Under the pieces are notes generated by a model. That model had not been told where the DNA came from. It saw nothing but the letters and a program-made list of their open reading frames with translations, and made no database searches. This document shows, piece after piece, positions 61,978 to 64,000 of a stretch of 64,000 nt of DNA; within the stretch, counting starts at the first letter, position 1; the number at the start of each line of letters is the position of its first letter. The stretch spans positions 1 to 64,000 of the forward strand of contig NZ_JAANYY010000002.1 of NCBI RefSeq assembly GCF_012274265.1. Direction: 5' to 3'. This DNA comes from Sphingopyxis microcysteis. GTDB taxonomy: Bacteria > Pseudomonadota > Alphaproteobacteria > Sphingomonadales > Sphingomonadaceae. Position numbers and translations under genes: made by a program.

Positions 61978-62403
61978 TCAAATCGTCGCTCGGCGAAAAA
62001 TATCGCCGGTGCGCGCCGCCGGACGCGCCCGCTCGCCCAGATAGCGCTCCATCGCCGCGAGGCCGCGTGCGGTCAGCGCGACATGGATGACGCGATTGTC
62101 GCGCGCCGATCGTTCGCGCGCGACGAGCCCGCAGTCGTCGAGCTTGCCGATCCAGCGCAGTGCCGTGGTCGCGGGGACTGCCGCGGCGATGCACAGACTA
62201 TGGATGCTGACCGGCCGCCCGCGATGATGTTGCACAAACAGGTCGAGCAGCATGTCCCATGCGGGTTCGGCGAAGATGTTGGCGGCGAAGCAATGCTCGC
62301 GGCTGCGGCGGCTCGCATATTCCTGTTGCGCCAGCAGCACCAACGTCTCGGTATCGATATCGACGTCGCGGATCGCCGCGCGCGCTTCCATGGTGCCGCT
62401 CAT
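61978..62403 (-). CDS. Winged-helix (MarR-like) regulator
   Basis: 141 residues. wHTH at about 45-125: AWDMLLDLFVQHHRGRPVSI, then AAVPATTALRWIGKLDDCGL and RSARDNRVIHVALTARGLAA. N-terminal part contains EYASRRSREHCF. MarR-type by pattern, without a recognised ligand. ATGA overlap with the RadC-like gene before it, so they are co-transcribed; convergent with the aldolase, 28 bases away. It could in principle act on the catabolic operon, but no evidence shows that. Confidence 0.75.
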   Translation of the reverse strand: MSGTMEARAAIRDVDIDTETLVLLAQQEYASRRSREHCFAANIFAEPAWDMLLDLFVQHHRGRPVSIHSLCIAAAVPATTALRWIGKLDDCGLVARERSARDNRVIHVALTARGLAAMERYLGERARPAARTGDIFRRATI

Positions 62404-62984
62404 AGCAGCCCCCTTTCGCGCATACTGACGATCGTACGGCCGCTGACGATCAGATGATCGAGCAGGCGAATGTCGACCGCGCGCGCCAGACGCTCGATCT
62501 TCTTTGTCATCGTGATATCGGCGGCGCTGGGCTCCGCCGATCCCGACGGATGATTATGCGCGAGAATGATGCCGTGCGCGCCCACATCAAAGGCCCGGGC
62601 GAGGAGGCGCCGGAGCGGCCCCTCGACCTGCGCGATCGTCCCTTGCGCGATAGTCTCGTCGGCCAGATAGCCCCAATCCTGCGTGACAAAGGTGACGTGC
62701 AGGCATTCGGTCGCCGACTTGCCGATCACCAGCCGCAAATAGGCCTGAAAGCGCGGATCGGTGGTGGTTACCGTGGTGCGCGATACCTCTTCGCGAAGCC
62801 CCGCTTCGATCAGCGTCCGCGCCGCGACGATGGACTCGGCAAGCTTGCGGTCGCCTTCCAGCGCGTTGGCGAGTTGATCGCGGCTGGCGGTCAGCGCCCG
62901 CCCGATACTTCCGAAATGCCGGATCAGCCGTTCGGCTGCGGTGTCGGCAAGCGTTCCGGCAAAGGGCTGGAGGAGGTCCGCCAG
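62400..62984 (-). CDS. radC: RadC-family protein with MPN/JAB domain, start unclear
   Basis: RadC similarity runs from about 62984 to the stop: an HhH-like part (ADTAAERLIRHFGSIGRALT) and the JAB metalloprotease-like domain with HVTFVTQDWGYLADE and the zinc motif AHNHPSGSAEPSAAD, followed by LLDHLIVSGRTIVSMRERGL. No ATG, GTG or TTG lies at the expected start; the frame stays open to 63359, where the residues are unlike RadC and overlap the membrane-protein gene. Translation may begin at CTG 62984 or at the Met near 63167. Role unknown; RadC proteins often travel with mobile DNA. Confidence 0.7.
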   Translation of the reverse strand: MADLLQPFAGTLADTAAERLIRHFGSIGRALTASRDQLANALEGDRKLAESIVAARTLIEAGLREEVSRTTVTTTDPRFQAYLRLVIGKSATECLHVTFVTQDWGYLADETIAQGTIAQVEGPLRRLLARAFDVGAHGIILAHNHPSGSAEPSAADITMTKKIERLARAVDIRLLDHLIVSGRTIVSMRERGLL

Positions 62985-63427
62985 GACCGGTAGCGCCCGT
63001 AGCGCCGGACCCGTGTCCGATGCCGCCAGATCCCCGCCGCCAGGATTATCAGGATGATGGAATAGGGGCCGTAGCTCATGATCCCATAAGCCAGCTTCGG
63101 AAAGATTTCGGTCACTTCGCGTACGAAGTGAGAAATCACGGACACGAGTTGGAAGGCGGCGAGCCATAGCGGATAAATCCTGTTCGCCCAGAGCGCGACG
63201 CCCAAAAAGGTGGCGGCGAGCCCAAGGTCGATGAGCAAGTGACCCGTATCGACCGATCCATAGATCGTGCTGCGCCCCACCAGCAGGTGGTAGAGCGGGT
63301 CGGCGAGGGTCACGAAAAAGAGCACCGCCGCGCAGATCCTTTCGGGGGCCGCGCCCCAACGCAGCGCAGCTGCCCCGAGGAGCGTCACCAACAGGATGTT
63401 GATCATCTGGATATTTTCCATGATCAA
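62924..63427 (-). CDS. Small polytopic membrane protein, unknown function
   Basis: 167 residues with four or five hydrophobic helices: MINILLVTLLGAAALRW, CAAVLFFVTLADPLYHLLV, LLIDLGLAATFLGVALWANR, WLAAFQLVSVISHFV and SIILIILAAGIW, then a basic, Ser/Pro-rich tail. No known motif. The tail overlaps the beginning of the RadC-like frame, so the exact end of one and start of the other are coupled. Shares the minus-strand unit with radC and the regulator. Confidence 0.65.
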   Translation of the reverse strand: MIMENIQMINILLVTLLGAAALRWGAAPERICAAVLFFVTLADPLYHLLVGRSTIYGSVDTGHLLIDLGLAATFLGVALWANRIYPLWLAAFQLVSVISHFVREVTEIFPKLAYGIMSYGPYSIILIILAAGIWRHRTRVRRYGRYRSWRTSSSPLPERLPTPQPNG

Positions 63428-63459
63428 ATCCTGACCCGCGGGGGCGGCGGCGTCAATCG

Positions 63460-63795
63460 TCAGGCGGCTTGCTGGCGCCCGGGGTCGTCGTCGGCTTCAA
63501 AGGCCCAAGTGTCTTCGTGCGTCGGGCCGCCCGTAATTTGCGTCTTTGCGTCGACCAGAGCGTTGTGCGAGCGGAAGACGTCGTTGGCCGACGCGATATC
63601 CGACTGGATCGCGCGTCCGAGCCGGACGATCGCGTCTTGGCCGACATGCGGCGCGGGCATGTCCTCGGTCTGGCGCGCGCGCAGGATCGCCTGCATCACG
63701 TCGAGCTTGGCGAGCAGGCTTTCGTCCGCCTTGGCTTCGGCGGTCCGGATGTGGTTGCGGATACGCCTCATATAGGCGGGTACAGCTATCGTCAT
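63460..63795 (-). CDS. Hypothetical protein, 111 residues
   Basis: Soluble, helical at the start (MTIAVPAYMRRIRNHIRTAE) and acidic at the end. Asn/Asp-rich centre, no signal peptide and no known domain. GGGGGAAG lies four bases before the ATG, which supports it as a real gene. 32 bases upstream of the membrane-protein gene on the same strand. Confidence 0.6.
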   Translation of the reverse strand: MTIAVPAYMRRIRNHIRTAEAKADESLLAKLDVMQAILRARQTEDMPAPHVGQDAIVRLGRAIQSDIASANDVFRSHNALVDAKTQITGGPTHEDTWAFEADDDPGRQQAA

Positions 63796-63855
63796 CGTCT
63801 TCCCCCTCGGCGCCGATGCTCGTTCGCGGCGCGCGCAGTGGTCCGGACGGGGCGG

Positions 63856-64000
63856 CTAGCTCACCACATCCGCGAGCGCCCTGGCGGCGGCGATGCCGAC
63901 GACCAGGCTGGCGAGAATGGCAAACAGGATGATGCCGATCGCCGCGCCGCGGGTGAGGAGGGCGTTGTCGCCGTCGAGCACCCCGGGGACGACCGATGGC
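63856..64000 (-). CDS. C-terminal end of a membrane protein (gene continues beyond the window)
   Basis: The last 47 codons are visible: an acidic/polar stretch (VVPGVLDGDNALLTRG) followed by one membrane helix (AAIGIILFAILASLVVGIAA) and ARALADVVS before the TAG stop. The helix pattern and codon use support a real gene; no family can be named from this fragment. It ends 60 bases before the start of the 111-residue gene. Confidence 0.55.
   Translation of the reverse strand, partial: PSVVPGVLDGDNALLTRGAAIGIILFAILASLVVGIAAARALADVVS

Overview
The window looks like a chromosomal stretch of an alphaproteobacterium of the Sphingomonadales, probably close to Sphingopyxis or Sphingomonas. The evidence is high GC with strong GC third-position bias, four large TonB-dependent receptors (TBDRs) with their own small catabolic neighbourhoods, an IS5-type element end, and CCTGAGCCTGTCGAAGGGC-type inverted repeats as intergenic terminators. 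This placement rests on gene content and not on a marker gene; no rRNA or tRNA gene was recognised.

Layout. 1-130: end of an IS5-family element. 215-5969: copper resistance locus, copCD on the minus strand, divergent from a CnrY/CnrX/CnrH-like anti-sigma/sensor/ECF-sigma trio followed by copA and copB. 6303-11270: TBDR, two PepSY membrane proteins and a HutC-type GntR regulator, with matching TGTATATACA-like operators before the TBDR and before the regulator. 11460-14193: accessory segment with a ParB-domain DNA methyltransferase, a DUF5681 protein and a cluster of TTCCCTGTT repeats. 14194-23732: peptide or amino-acid locus (two related TPR proteins, ALDH7-type dehydrogenase, secreted amidohydrolase, TBDR, XRE-cupin regulator, unusual M19 dipeptidase-like protein). 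23803-34348: acyl-CoA dehydrogenases, LuxR-type regulator, TBDR, MpaB-type oxygenase, MaoC-like hydratase, an XRE regulator with a LuxR-like sensor half, and an alpha/beta hydrolase.

34660-61949 is the centrepiece. One block carries TBDR, LVIVD-repeat protein, lipoprotein, FAH-family enzyme, ThDP enzyme, aldehyde dehydrogenase, kynureninase and amino-acid permease. A LysR regulator and a 2-amino-3-carboxymuconate-6-semialdehyde decarboxylase (ACMSD) follow. A minus-strand pair (VOC protein, aspartate dehydrogenase) is divergent from a 14-gene run of overlapping genes: TauE exporter, FAH enzyme, ABC importer, VOC protein, hydrolase, 2-aminomuconate semialdehyde dehydrogenase, 4-oxalocrotonate decarboxylase, 2-aminomuconate deaminase, 3-hydroxyanthranilate 3,4-dioxygenase, 2-oxopentenoate hydratase, acylating acetaldehyde dehydrogenase and 4-hydroxy-2-oxovalerate aldolase. 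Together these can take 3-hydroxykynurenine to alanine plus 3-hydroxyanthranilate, and the latter to pyruvate and acetyl-CoA. Tryptophan dioxygenase, a clear formylkynurenine hydrolase and kynurenine 3-monooxygenase are not in the window. Several enzymes (two FAH, two VOC, ThDP enzyme plus ALDH, alpha/beta hydrolase) are not needed for the known route and may be a side branch. GTTATAT-containing AT-rich blocks recur before these transcription units and may mark a regulon.

61978-64000, minus strand: winged-helix regulator, RadC-like protein with an unclear start, small membrane protein, 111-residue hypothetical protein and the 3' end of a further membrane protein.
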